27,511 nt of DNA, from contig CAYLHS010000024.1 in NCBI GenBank assembly GCA_964383535.1, positions 1 through 27,511 on the forward strand. Reading direction: 5' to 3'. Positions within the stretch are counted from its first letter, which is position 1. Each line of letters opens with the position of its first letter. Positions 8,074-17,183 of the stretch are shown here, in pieces. The translations under genes were made by a program, and so were the position numbers. The notes beneath the pieces are model-generated. The model saw nothing but the letters and a program-made list of their open reading frames with translations. It did no database searches and was not told the origin of the DNA. Origin of the DNA: CAYLHS01 sp964383535. Lineage in GTDB: Bacteria; Actinomycetota; Acidimicrobiia; Spongiisociales; UBA4744.

Positions 8074-9723
8074 CTAAAGAAGCTGTGCCTGCTCGGCGCG
8101 GGCTTCCGGGAAGTCGAGGCGGAAGATCGTTAGCCGCTGCCGACGCTCGTAGGACAGCTCCCCGTGCATCAGATGGGCGAGCTGTCGGGCGACCGCCAGA
8201 CCCAGTCCGACAGATGCCGTGACACCGGCCCGATGGTGCGCCGTTTCGTAGGGAAGGAAGATGCGGCCCTCGTCGGTCGGCTTCACGCCGAGACCATCAT
8301 CACGTACCTCGATCCATACCCGCGAGTTCTCTCTTCCGGCCTCGAGCGCTACGTGGCTTCCCCCGTACCGTCGGGCGTTCGTGAGGAGGTTTCTGAGGAT
8401 CTGACGAAGCCGTGTCGAATCGACGATGACGGACAGCTCGTCGTCAGGCAGGTCGATGGCGTCCGGTGGGTGGCCCGACGTCACTTCGCGGATGATCAGA
8501 CGCACGTCGAGTCTCTCAGGGCTGAGGGAGATGGTCCCGAGATCCGCTCTGGCCGCGACGAGGAGGTCCTCGACGATGTTGCCGACATCACCGGCCTGGC
8601 TGGCGATCAGATCCAGCATCTCGCGCAGATCGGTCGGAGAGAAGCTGTCGAGGTGATCCCTCAGCTCGGCAGAAAAACCAACGACGCTGGTGAGGGGAGT
8701 TCGTAGCTCATGGCTGACCGATGCAACGAATTGATCCTTGGAGTCGATGAGCTGGGCGAGTCGGCGTTGTGTCTCTTTCAGGGGGCGCACGTCGGTCACC
8801 GACACGACCACGCTCGACAGGTCGAGCTTGCCGTCGATCGTCGGGGCAAACCAGTGGAGGACTCCCTCGATTGGGTTGCCGCGCAGCGTCTGACCCTTGA
8901 CCTCTGTCATCAAATGATCCCGTCGCTCCCAAACGGTGAGGATCTGTGCGGTCAGCGCCTCGATCGTGTCGTCGCTGACGCTATCCATACTCAATCGCCC
9001 CACCAACTCCGCTCTGTCGTGCGCCTCGAGGAGATCGACACACGCCTGGTTCACTTCTTTGACGATGATGAGTCTGGAGGCGTCTCTCACCAGGTCCGAA
9101 GTGAGGAATGCAGCCAGGTCGGTCACCCCCTCGGATCGCAGGCCGTCGAGCCACCTGTCCACATGTGTGAAATCCTCCTCCCAGATGGAGATCGGCGCCC
9201 TCTGCACGAGCGTCCGGTAGCGCTCGTCTGCCTTCATCTTCCGCATCCGAACCCAGGCAGCCATCGACGCTCCCATGAGGAAGACGATCGCGAGGCCGAA
9301 CCCCTCGATGAACGGATGCGCTGAGGTGCTGTTGCGATTCCAGTAGCCGCTGGTAACGACCAGTACGGATGCGAACGCGACCGTGTAGGACATCCACCGC
9401 TGTGCGGACATCATCACCGCGATGAGTCCGAGGACGATGATCGCTCCGAAGCCGAGGGTGTGCACACGTGACTCGTCGACCAATCCCGCCTCGGCTGCGA
9501 TCGCAACGGCGGTTGCCATCATGGCCAGTGGCGCTGGTGCCCGCAGCCATGTCGTGGCACCGAGGATGGCGATCCCCACGATCAATGCAGGAAGTGAAGC
9601 GAGGAAGAGCTGACCGTTGCCGAACAGAAGCGCCGCGACCAGTAGCTGGACGGCCACGACGAGCGCGGCAATTCCCAGACCCCGAACGACGACGTGCTCG
9701 GGAATGTCGACAGATACGGCCAT
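8074..9723 (-). CDS. Membrane sensor histidine kinase with PAS-like region
   Basis: 549 residues from the ATG at 9723. About six membrane segments fill residues 14-157. A PAS-like sensor region follows (about 165-315; EERYR-type linker, then a VVVSVTDVRPLKE motif that typically ends a PAS domain). The HisKA domain carries VSHELRTPLT with His338, and the ATPase domain carries the N box (LRNLLTNARRYGG), G1 (VRDDGLGV) and G2 (VGLGLAVARQL). A GTG at 9774 is also in frame, but it would abut the start of the divergent dtd gene and leave no promoter, so I prefer 9723. No response regulator lies next to it. plsB follows 11 bp downstream, suggesting one transcript. Confidence 0.88.
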   Translation of the reverse strand: MAVSVDIPEHVVVRGLGIAALVVAVQLLVAALLFGNGQLFLASLPALIVGIAILGATTWLRAPAPLAMMATAVAIAAEAGLVDESRVHTLGFGAIIVLGLIAVMMSAQRWMSYTVAFASVLVVTSGYWNRNSTSAHPFIEGFGLAIVFLMGASMAAWVRMRKMKADERYRTLVQRAPISIWEEDFTHVDRWLDGLRSEGVTDLAAFLTSDLVRDASRLIIVKEVNQACVDLLEAHDRAELVGRLSMDSVSDDTIEALTAQILTVWERRDHLMTEVKGQTLRGNPIEGVLHWFAPTIDGKLDLSSVVVSVTDVRPLKETQRRLAQLIDSKDQFVASVSHELRTPLTSVVGFSAELRDHLDSFSPTDLREMLDLIASQAGDVGNIVEDLLVAARADLGTISLSPERLDVRLIIREVTSGHPPDAIDLPDDELSVIVDSTRLRQILRNLLTNARRYGGSHVALEAGRENSRVWIEVRDDGLGVKPTDEGRIFLPYETAHHRAGVTASVGLGLAVARQLAHLMHGELSYERRQRLTIFRLDFPEARAEQAQLL

Positions 9724-9740
9724 GTCAGCAGGTATCGGCG

Positions 9741-9756
9741 AATTGGACCTCCAATT
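9741..9756. promoter_or_regulatory. Perfect dyad, possible operator between divergent genes
   Basis: AATTGGA, two bases, TCCAATT: a perfect 7-bp inverted repeat. Its centre is 25-26 bp from both the kinase ATG (9723) and the dtd GTG (9775). It lies where the -35/spacer regions of both promoters would fall. Confidence 0.5.
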
Positions 9757-9762
9757 GAGGGC

Positions 9763-9768
9763 TACATT
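9763..9768 (+). promoter_or_regulatory. -10 box (TACATT) of a probable leaderless dtd start
   Basis: TACATT is followed by six bases and the GTG at 9775, the spacing of a leaderless start. The possible -35 position falls inside the dyad at 9741-9756. Confidence 0.5.
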
Positions 9769-9774
9769 GGCCAC

Positions 9775-10230
9775 GTGAGAGCCGTGGTTCAGAGAGTCGG
9801 CCGTGCATCTGTGATGGTGGACGAGGTGAACGTGGGGGCGATCGAACGGGGCCTTCTGGTACTCGCGTGTGTGGCCGAAGGCGACGGTCCGGACGACGCA
9901 CGTGCCATGGCCGGCAAGGTCGCCCGGTTGCGGGTCTTTCCCGACGAACTCGGCCGCATGAACAGATCCGTGGTGGATATCGATGGCGAGGTGCTCGTCA
10001 TCAGTCAGTTCACGCTCTGTGCCGATGTGCGCAGGGGAAACCGGCCGTCGTTCACGCGAGCAGCCGACCCGAGCCTTGCGGAGCCGATACTCGAAGCGAT
10101 GGTCGAACGCCTCGAAGCGGAAGGGCTCGCGGTCGAAAAGGGGGCCTTCGGCGCCCGCATGCTCGTGTCACTCGACAACGAGGGACCGGTCACCATCGTC
10201 ATCGATGTCGAGAACGGCAGGGTCGTCTAG
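9775..10230 (+). CDS. dtd: D-aminoacyl-tRNA deacylase
   Basis: A 151-residue cytoplasmic enzyme that removes D-amino acids (and glycine mischarged on tRNA-Ala) from tRNA. The start is GTG at 9775 because the family begins almost invariably with M-R-A-V-V-Q-R-V; a longer open frame upstream would add residues not seen in the family. Diagnostic motifs are present: SQFTLCAD at about residues 78-85 and, near the C terminus, GAFGARM followed by NEGPVT (the Gly-cisPro pair that gives chiral proofreading). Length is typical. The gene is divergent from the kinase-plsB operon and converges on the DsbA-like gene with a 28-bp gap. Confidence 0.95.
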   Translation: MRAVVQRVGRASVMVDEVNVGAIERGLLVLACVAEGDGPDDARAMAGKVARLRVFPDELGRMNRSVVDIDGEVLVISQFTLCADVRRGNRPSFTRAADPSLAEPILEAMVERLEAEGLAVEKGAFGARMLVSLDNEGPVTIVIDVENGRVV

Positions 10231-10258
10231 CGCCCTGTCCAGTGACGCTGTCAGCGCG

Positions 10259-10891
10259 CTAGTCCTGCCAGGCGGCCCGCTGTATGAGATCTGCGATGGT
10301 CGACAGGTGGTCACTGACGATGATGGGTATCTCCCGGACCCGGTTGATCTCGAACCCAGGATTCGAGAACACGGTGCCGTCCGGCAGCACGAGCGTCGGG
10401 CTCCCTTCAACGGGCAGGGCGCGTCCCTCCTGGATATCGGAGTTCACGTCCGCACGGTACGTGCCCAGCGACAGTGCATCGGCGAGCGCATCGGCGTCGA
10501 GACCTTCGGTCCTCGCAACGGCGAGAAGCTCGGAGTGCACCCCCAGGTTTCGCGTATGGAGGAACATCGCCCTTCGGATCGCGAGATCGAAGTACTCGCC
10601 GACCTCGTCGCCGTAGCTGTAGCCCCACTTCTGCGCCTCGGACGCCAGGAGGGAGGAGGTTGGCAGATCCCCTTCGTACAGGGTGAACGCGCTCGGCTCG
10701 TGTTGGGCAAGCGCCACGATCTCCGCTCGGACCCTGTTCGCCTGTTGTGGCCGGAACGCCACATCGAGGGGCCAGGCCCGGAAATCGAAGGATACGTCGG
10801 CGCCGAGTTCGTCTCTCATCCTCCTGAGACGCAGTCCCGCCACATATCCCCAGGGGCAGAACATGTCGCTCCACACGGTGATCACTGCCAT
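10259..10891 (-). CDS. DsbA/FrnE-family thioredoxin-fold protein
   Basis: 210 residues from the ATG at 10891, which has a good AGAGGAG six bases upstream; an in-frame ATG 14 codons earlier has no such support. The N terminus (VWSDMFCPWGYVAG) is the thioredoxin-fold motif of the FrnE branch, followed by the helical insertion and the GSPTLVLPDG cis-Pro loop near residue 165. The usual second cysteine of the active site is replaced by Gly (C-P-W-G), so a classical dithiol mechanism is not available. It may act as a monothiol, or as an isomerase or transferase like glutathione-dependent relatives. No signal peptide is seen, so it is probably cytoplasmic. Confidence 0.82.
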   Translation of the reverse strand: MAVITVWSDMFCPWGYVAGLRLRRMRDELGADVSFDFRAWPLDVAFRPQQANRVRAEIVALAQHEPSAFTLYEGDLPTSSLLASEAQKWGYSYGDEVGEYFDLAIRRAMFLHTRNLGVHSELLAVARTEGLDADALADALSLGTYRADVNSDIQEGRALPVEGSPTLVLPDGTVFSNPGFEINRVREIPIIVSDHLSTIADLIQRAAWQD

Positions 10892-10943
10892 ATCGCTCCT
10901 CTCGAACCCCAACCTACCCATCGGGCAAGGCAAGTGAGCCAGC

Positions 10944-10949
10944 TAGGAT
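10944..10949 (+). promoter_or_regulatory. -10 box (TAGGAT) of a probable leaderless start
   Basis: TAGGAT is followed by six bases and the GTG of the DUF1304 gene at 10956. The gap between the two divergent starts is only 64 bp. Confidence 0.5.
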
Positions 10950-10955
10950 CGCAGG

Positions 10956-11315
10956 GTGTCGTTCGCTGCCGGCATCCTGATTGCACTCGTCGCCCTCATC
11001 CACCTCTATGTCGTGCTCCTCGAGACGGTGTTGTGGACGAAGCCGCGCACACGCGCAGCATTCGGCATCGCTCGGGAACTCGCCGAACAGACGAAGGTCA
11101 TGGCGGCCAACCAAGGGTTGTACAACGGATTCCTCGCAGGCGGGCTGATCTGGAGTCTCATCGGACCCGAGCACCTTCGATTCGCATTCGCCGCGTTCTT
11201 CCTCGGTTGCGTCATCCTTGCCGGCGTGGTTGGGGCAGCGACGGTCGGCCGGCGGGTCCTCTTCGTCCAGACGGTGCCCGCCACCCTCGCGCTCATCGCA
11301 CTGCTCGCCACCTGA
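10956..11315 (+). CDS. DUF1304 family membrane protein
   Basis: A 119-residue protein with four predicted membrane helices (about 5-25, 50-68, 73-93, 97-117). The family-typical segments are readable: LHLYVVLLETVLW at the first helix, then TKVMAANQGLYNGFLAGGL entering the second. DUF1304 proteins are small integral membrane proteins of unknown function, widespread in bacteria. The GTG start is chosen because the helical N terminus (SFAAGILIALVALIH) matches the family beginning and a TAGGAT box lies six bases before it. It converges on adnB with a 43-bp gap. Confidence 0.85.
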   Translation: MSFAAGILIALVALIHLYVVLLETVLWTKPRTRAAFGIARELAEQTKVMAANQGLYNGFLAGGLIWSLIGPEHLRFAFAAFFLGCVILAGVVGAATVGRRVLFVQTVPATLALIALLAT

Positions 11316-11358
11316 CGGTCATTGGGGGCTGTACCCGGATCGTGTCGGCGGGTCGGTC

Positions 11359-14298
11359 TCACTGGTCGTGCTCGTCGAGGTACTCGCGTCCATGCTCACA
11401 GAAGGGCAGGAAGTCGCACCACCGACAGCTCGCAGATGGCGAAGGGGGAAACCGGCCCTCCGTAATCGCTTCGGTGATGCTGACGAGGCGGGTGCGGGCT
11501 GCCTCGAGCCAGGGTCCATCCGCACGCTCCGTTCGAACATCCAGGCCGTCACCCAGATAGGCGAACGAAACCGAGAGATCGACATCCGGGTTGACGTCCT
11601 TCGCTGCCAGGGCGTACGCCTCCAGCTGCACCTTCACGGCCGGATTGTCGGACGCCCTGCCGCTCTTGAAGTCCACGATCTCCCATCCGTTGTCGCCCGC
11701 CCGGTAGATCGCATCGATCCGGCCGGTGATGGTGGCGTGTGAGGACAGAACCAGGTCGAATGGCGTTTCGATGAGCAGGGGCTGCTCCGTGGCGAATCGT
11801 GAATCCAGATACACGGCAAAGGGGTCGGGACCACGTGCGACATCGCGCTCGGTCACGTCGTACTCGTCGGTGAGGGAGATCACACCGCGGTTGTGGAGCT
11901 CGATACGCCGGTGCACGTCGATCCCCCTCTGAGCTGCCGGCGACGAGCGCCGCGGAAGAGGATCGACCGACGTCCAGAAGTAGCGCAGGGGGCATGTGGC
12001 GTAAGTGACGAGATTCGAGACCGATACCCGGAGCCGGTCGTCCGCCGGTATCGATTCGGGTTCATGTGGGAGACCGTCGAGGATGAGCTGGAGTTGGCGG
12101 CGCTCCTCATCAAAACCTGCGGCATGTCCTGCGAGCCCTCGAAGCCACGCAGGATCCTCGTCGGCGCGCGGAAATGCGTCTTCCCACGATCCGAACAGGG
12201 GATCCGGGGTCGGAGCGTGCAGCGTGGCGCGCAGTGTTGTCGGTGGGTCGCCGGGGTCGTCGCATTCCGCCACCACGTCCACCCCGTTCAGGGTTGCCAG
12301 CAGCTCGAACAGGGAGCTTCGCTTCTTGGCCTGGCCGAGCGTGTACCAGTACGCGCCTGTGATGGTCAGGAGGTGCTTCGCTCTGGTGACGGCGACGTAC
12401 GCGGTTCTCCACTCCTGGCCATCGTGGCGCGCCCGAAGGTCGCCTCGCTCCTCATCGAGGCGAAGGTCGAACGGAATCGACTTCGGGTACCGTTCGGGAT
12501 CGTCGAGTCCACCGTGCGGCGAGGAGGGGAACGTGCCTCTGCAGACGGCAGGGAGGAACACGGCCGACCACTCCAGGCCCTTCGAACGATGTACGGTCAA
12601 CAGCGAGACGGCATCCTCACCGCTGAGCGTTGCCGTGTCGAGCTCTTCCGATGCGCGATCCTCCTGGAGGAGCTCGAGATACCCGAGGAATGCCTCCAGC
12701 GACGGGCGTCCTTCGAGCGGGCTCCACTCCTCGGCCAGGTCGAGGAATCGGTACAGGTTCAGCCGGGTCGAGAGCCGGCGTGCCCCCTCCAGCGTCTCCA
12801 CCTCCGCCCACGCGCCCGTCATGTCCAGGATGCGCCTGGCAAGTTCCACGAGCGTGACGCCTTGCGCCAGCGCGAGCAGTGTGCGATAGCGACGTCGGAA
12901 CTCCGATAGGCGAGCGTTTATCTCGGCAGAGAGATTCTGCGGGGGATCGTCGATCACTTCCAGCATCGGCCGATCGCCGTCGCGGAGGGTGGCGAGGTCT
13001 CCGAGCCCGAGACGGTAGGTCGATCCCATGAGGATCCGGGCAAGCGCCGGGGTGTCGTCTGGCCGGGCGAGCATGCGCATCCACGCGTGGAGGTCTACGA
13101 CCTCGGGAACCTGGAGCAGTCCGCCCAGGGCTGCCACCTCGACGGGGATGTCGAGCGCCTCCAGCGCCTGACGCACGAGGGGAATCGAGCTGTTCTTGCG
13201 GAAGAGCAACGCGATCTCCCTCCAGGGGTACCCGTTCTCGTCGTGGAGTCGTCGAACTGCTCCAGCAATCCAGCGGGCCTCTTCCGACGCCGAATGGAAC
13301 CATCCCAGCTTGACACGTCCCTCGTCGGCGTCGCCCCTCGCTTCAAGTCGTTCGATCGAGCCGGCTGCGTCGATTCTGCTCTTCACGAGGTTCGCAGCCG
13401 CGATGATGGCACGGTCGGAGCGACGGTTCAGACCAAGATGAAGGGTTGGCGCGGGGGTGGTGCCTATCGCGAAGTGGGCCGGGAAACTCGAGAAGTTCTC
13501 CAACGACGCCCCCCGCCACTCGTAGATCGTCTGGTCAGGGTCTCCGACGGCCGTGACGGGGAAACCGTCGCTGAACAGGGAGAGAAGGAGCTCCCTCTGG
13601 GCCGGATTCGTGTCCTGGTACTCGTCGAGAAGCACGAGGCGGTAGCGGTCGCGAACGCGACCGGCTGTTGCGGGGTCAGAGACGATTCCATGGGCGATGC
13701 GGATGAGATCCGCATAGTCGACCACACCGAGCCGTGACTTCAGCATGTCGTAGGTGACGAGAACCTTCGCCATGTCGTGTCGGGCCTCCGACACCTCATC
13801 GGTGTCGTCGAGCTGTAGGACATCGGCGGGGGAGCGCAGGTGATCTCCGAGGCGTGAGGCGAGCGTCGCGAGTTCGTCGACGCGCCGCGGGGGAAACGTC
13901 AGATCCAATGTCGAGGTCTGGGTCGTCGAGAGCGCGTCCAACAGGAGCTGGCGCTGGTAGCCGGGCCCGATGACTGTGACGTCCCGTGGAAGCCCGATGG
14001 TCGGACCGAACTCGGAGAGGAGGTGGTGTGCGAAGCCGTGGTAGGTGGTCACCTCGACTTCGCGACCTTCCTTGGCGAGTCCAGGCAAGTGGTGCCGCAG
14101 TCGGTCCGCCAGCTCCGCAGCGGCCTTGTTCGTGAACGTGATGCCAAGCGCAGCCTCGGGTTCGATTTGATCCCGCACCACCAGCGATGCAAGCCGCATG
14201 GCGATCGTCGTCGTCTTGCCCGTGCCGGCTCCAGCGGCGACTCGAAGCGGGGTGAGGGGATGGTCGATGATCCTCTGCTGCTCGGGAGTCGGGATCAT
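11359..14298 (-). CDS. adnB: AdnB-like UvrD helicase with C-terminal RecB-type nuclease
   Basis: 979 residues. Motor: Q motif PEQQ at 5-8, Walker A GAGTGKTT at 23-30, Walker B with DEYQD at 225-229, motif III GDPDQTIYEWRG near 252-263, then motif V TVHRSKGLEW and motif VI AYVAVTRAK. The nuclease module has His796, Asp862 (GRIDA), Asp876 and Lys878 (VDFKSG), plus four cysteines (Cys769, 958, 961, 967) placed as for a 4Fe-4S cluster. In the mycobacterial AdnAB complex such a subunit pairs with AdnA to resect double-strand breaks. The ATG at 14298 overlaps the adnA stop by four bases (ATGA); a longer open frame running into adnA is spurious. Naming follows gene order and the AGAGTGKT loop. Confidence 0.88.
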   Translation of the reverse strand: MIPTPEQQRIIDHPLTPLRVAAGAGTGKTTTIAMRLASLVVRDQIEPEAALGITFTNKAAAELADRLRHHLPGLAKEGREVEVTTYHGFAHHLLSEFGPTIGLPRDVTVIGPGYQRQLLLDALSTTQTSTLDLTFPPRRVDELATLASRLGDHLRSPADVLQLDDTDEVSEARHDMAKVLVTYDMLKSRLGVVDYADLIRIAHGIVSDPATAGRVRDRYRLVLLDEYQDTNPAQRELLLSLFSDGFPVTAVGDPDQTIYEWRGASLENFSSFPAHFAIGTTPAPTLHLGLNRRSDRAIIAAANLVKSRIDAAGSIERLEARGDADEGRVKLGWFHSASEEARWIAGAVRRLHDENGYPWREIALLFRKNSSIPLVRQALEALDIPVEVAALGGLLQVPEVVDLHAWMRMLARPDDTPALARILMGSTYRLGLGDLATLRDGDRPMLEVIDDPPQNLSAEINARLSEFRRRYRTLLALAQGVTLVELARRILDMTGAWAEVETLEGARRLSTRLNLYRFLDLAEEWSPLEGRPSLEAFLGYLELLQEDRASEELDTATLSGEDAVSLLTVHRSKGLEWSAVFLPAVCRGTFPSSPHGGLDDPERYPKSIPFDLRLDEERGDLRARHDGQEWRTAYVAVTRAKHLLTITGAYWYTLGQAKKRSSLFELLATLNGVDVVAECDDPGDPPTTLRATLHAPTPDPLFGSWEDAFPRADEDPAWLRGLAGHAAGFDEERRQLQLILDGLPHEPESIPADDRLRVSVSNLVTYATCPLRYFWTSVDPLPRRSSPAAQRGIDVHRRIELHNRGVISLTDEYDVTERDVARGPDPFAVYLDSRFATEQPLLIETPFDLVLSSHATITGRIDAIYRAGDNGWEIVDFKSGRASDNPAVKVQLEAYALAAKDVNPDVDLSVSFAYLGDGLDVRTERADGPWLEAARTRLVSITEAITEGRFPPSPSASCRWCDFLPFCEHGREYLDEHDQ

Positions 14299-17177
14299 TG
14301 GATGAACGCCTCCTGGCCCTCCGGCCATTCGGGGCACAGGAGTCGAACGGCACAGCGATCGCAGGAACCGCTGGGGATCGGAACCCATGCTTCGTTCATG
14401 ATGCCTGCCGCAGCGACCCGCATCGCACCCTCTACCTCTCCGAGCCGCCCGGTGTCGAGACTCCTGACCGGAATCGACTTCTGACCCTTCTTGGCCGGGT
14501 ACCACATCTCCGCCACGACGTCGTGTTGTTGAAAGGCATCGGACGTTGCGATCGCGTAGAAACCGAGTTGGAGCGACGCTGCGGCCTCCTCGAACGTGAG
14601 CGGGGTGGCGCCCGTCTTGTAGTCGATGACAGCGAGCCGCCCATCTCGCTGCTCGATCCTGTCAGCTCTACCCCTCCATTCGACTCCGTCGCGTACGAGC
14701 GTCAGCTCCCGTTCGAGCGCGATCGGGATACCGGAACCCGGCCACTGCGTATAGAGGCGTTCCAGGATGAACTCGGCCCTCCGTTTCCACGAGTCGGCCC
14801 ACGGCGGGCCACCGAACTGCTCGGGGTCCCAGTGGTCGCCGAGATACCCAAGCGCCTCACCGAGCGTTCCATGTACGTCACCACGCTGCATTGCTGCTCG
14901 CTCGACATGATCGAGCACATGGTGGATCGTGAGACCAAGGATTGCGTAGGCACTGGGTTCACCGCCGATGTGCAGGAGGCGCTCGAACGCGAACCGCCGG
15001 GGGCACGCGATATATGCTTCCGCCCGTGACGGAGACATGGTCAGGCGGCTGCCGACCAGGCCGGTGTCAGTCCCGCGAGGCGCCGTCCCGGCGAATTCGC
15101 GCCATGATCGCATCCCCCAAGTTGGCCCTTCGATGAGCAGAGAGACGGCCGCGGCTCTTCGGGCGGCGGGCTCTCCGGGATCACCTGCGATGCGTCGAAG
15201 CCAAGCCTCGCTCTCCAGTGGGGTCACCGGCGTGGTGTCGACGGCCGGTCGGTCGAGCGCCGATTCCACCGTGTCGACACCGGCGACCGATGCGAGGAAG
15301 CGGCTCGGCATCCCTCTCCCTTCGTCGAAGCCCCGAGCGGTGCACGTCCACACCACCCGCCGACGCGCCCTGCTCATCGCCGTGTACGCCAGGCGCATCT
15401 CCTCCTGGAGGCGAAACCGCAGGTAGCCGGGTGTGTCCTCAGGGAGGGATGCGTTCAGGTGGCGCGAGCCCAGCAGGGATTCTCTCGGTCGCAGGTCGGG
15501 AAACGTGCCTTCGACCGCGTCGGCGATGAACACGAAGTCGAATTGGAGTCCCTTCGACTGATGCAGCGTCGTGAGGGTCAACCGGTCCTCGTCGGGGGCC
15601 TGGTACGACAGAAGGGGGGTCGCCTCGAAGTCCTCCTCGCCAGCCATCTTCCTGTACGCGTCGAGTGACATCGTCGGGTCGCGCTCTGCGAGCCGTCCGA
15701 GGACTTGCGCGAGTGAGGTGAGTGCCACCCGTTCCCCGGCTCGGCCGGGATCCGTGGCGACGGGGGCCATCTGGGGGAGTCCGGTCCATACCTCCCAGAG
15801 CCCTTGAATCGCCGATGTCTCCGTTGCCCAGGCCGGGTCTTCGAGGAGCCTGGCGAGGGGTCCTCCGTTGTCGACACGTGCGCGAATCGTCTCCGGCCAT
15901 GTCGATGTGGCGTGGAGTTGTTCCATCTCTCGCATGCCTCCGAGGGAGACTTCGAACAACTTCCCGAGAAGGACCCGTCTCACCGCCCTATCTCGTTCAG
16001 GTCCCGTGGACGTTGCGGCTAGTGCGCAATCGAACACCGCTCTTACGGCTGGATGGTCGACGAGTCGTGCGTCCGGCTCATCGTGCGGGATACCACGTCG
16101 CTCCAGCGCTCTGGAGAGCTCAGGGAGGAAGCGTCGCTTCGATCGGACGAAGACAGCAATCGACGAGTAGGGGTATCCCTGTTCGAGATGGAGGCGCTGC
16201 ACTTCCCTGGCGAGCCACTCGGCCTCCTCGCTCTGCTGAGTGAAGCGGTAGGTCTCGACACTTCCTGTGCCCGGCGACGGCTCTATCGGACCTGCCGCAC
16301 CCGGAAGGGACCCTCCGGCGACGATCCGCTCCGCCGCAGACAGAATCTCGGCCGGAACCCTGAAGGACGTGGTCAATACCAGACGGCGGGCGGAACGCGA
16401 AAAGCGAGCGACATTGTTCAGGTCGGTGCCTCGGAAGCTGTAGATGGACTGGTAGGGGTCTGCGGCCACCGTGATGTTTCCCGTTGTGAGCCGGTCGAGG
16501 AGACCAGCCTGTGCCGCAGTCGTGTCTTGGTACTCGTCGACGAGGACATAGCGGCATGGGACCATCGCGCCGGCGTCGATCGAGCGGATGGCTTCGACGA
16601 GCAGCGTTCCGTAGTCGATTCGGCCGACCTCGCCCAGATGTGCTCGATACCGCTGGAGGAGCCCCGGCAGCGCGGCCCAGTCGGCCCTGCCGAACGCCGC
16701 AAGCTCGGCTGGGTCGATGAGCTGTTCGCTGCACCGGAGCAGGAAGTCGGTCACCTCGGTTGCGAACGAGTCGGTCGTCAGCAACGATCGAAACGGCAGC
16801 GGCCACTCCCGTGGGTCCTCTTGGAGGAGGAGGTGGTGAACGAGCGCGACCTGTTCCGGACCGGTCAACAACGCCGGCACTGTCTCGGTGGCCTCGAGGA
16901 TGCGCGCTGCCAGCGCATGAAACGTCATCGCAGGTATGGAAACGCTCGTGCGGTCCATCCGCTGCCGAAGTCGGCTCCTCAGGTCGGCGACACCCCGCCT
17001 CGAGAACGAGAGGAGGAGCAGATCACTGGGCCCGGCACCGTGTTCGACGAGCCATTCGGCACGCCGAACGAGGAACTCCGTCTTGCCGGTGCCCGGTCCT
17101 CCGACGACCAGCTGCCGGCCGTCGGTGTCCTCGATCACCGGAGACCACTCGGATGGGTCGACCCGTCGCTCGATCAC
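14295..17177 (-). CDS. adnA: AdnA-like UvrD helicase with C-terminal RecB-type nuclease
   Basis: 960 residues, GTG start. Motor: Walker A GGPGTGKTE at about 26-34, Walker B VLVDEYQDT, motif III ADPYQSIYSFRG, motif V TLHQSKGLQF, motif VI AYTAMSRARRR. The position of the Q-motif glutamine reads DPSEW, so the adenine-contacting Gln seems lost. Nuclease: His752/753, Asp839 (ADRIE), Asp852 and Lys854 (IDYKTG), and cysteines 725, 939, 942, 948 as for a 4Fe-4S cluster. The GGPGTGKT loop and first place in the pair fit AdnA. It should form a heterodimer with the adnB product for end resection in recombination repair. A TACGCT box six bases before the GTG suggests its own leaderless promoter. Confidence 0.88.
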   Translation of the reverse strand: MIERRVDPSEWSPVIEDTDGRQLVVGGPGTGKTEFLVRRAEWLVEHGAGPSDLLLLSFSRRGVADLRSRLRQRMDRTSVSIPAMTFHALAARILEATETVPALLTGPEQVALVHHLLLQEDPREWPLPFRSLLTTDSFATEVTDFLLRCSEQLIDPAELAAFGRADWAALPGLLQRYRAHLGEVGRIDYGTLLVEAIRSIDAGAMVPCRYVLVDEYQDTTAAQAGLLDRLTTGNITVAADPYQSIYSFRGTDLNNVARFSRSARRLVLTTSFRVPAEILSAAERIVAGGSLPGAAGPIEPSPGTGSVETYRFTQQSEEAEWLAREVQRLHLEQGYPYSSIAVFVRSKRRFLPELSRALERRGIPHDEPDARLVDHPAVRAVFDCALAATSTGPERDRAVRRVLLGKLFEVSLGGMREMEQLHATSTWPETIRARVDNGGPLARLLEDPAWATETSAIQGLWEVWTGLPQMAPVATDPGRAGERVALTSLAQVLGRLAERDPTMSLDAYRKMAGEEDFEATPLLSYQAPDEDRLTLTTLHQSKGLQFDFVFIADAVEGTFPDLRPRESLLGSRHLNASLPEDTPGYLRFRLQEEMRLAYTAMSRARRRVVWTCTARGFDEGRGMPSRFLASVAGVDTVESALDRPAVDTTPVTPLESEAWLRRIAGDPGEPAARRAAAVSLLIEGPTWGMRSWREFAGTAPRGTDTGLVGSRLTMSPSRAEAYIACPRRFAFERLLHIGGEPSAYAILGLTIHHVLDHVERAAMQRGDVHGTLGEALGYLGDHWDPEQFGGPPWADSWKRRAEFILERLYTQWPGSGIPIALERELTLVRDGVEWRGRADRIEQRDGRLAVIDYKTGATPLTFEEAAASLQLGFYAIATSDAFQQHDVVAEMWYPAKKGQKSIPVRSLDTGRLGEVEGAMRVAAAGIMNEAWVPIPSGSCDRCAVRLLCPEWPEGQEAFIQ

Positions 17178-17183
17178 ACCGAC

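Noticed and set aside
14299..14505. 69-codon N-terminal extension of adnB
   Set aside because: It lies inside adnA in another frame, has no Adn or UvrD similarity, and the ATG at 14298 gives the classical ATGA overlap and the right family N terminus.
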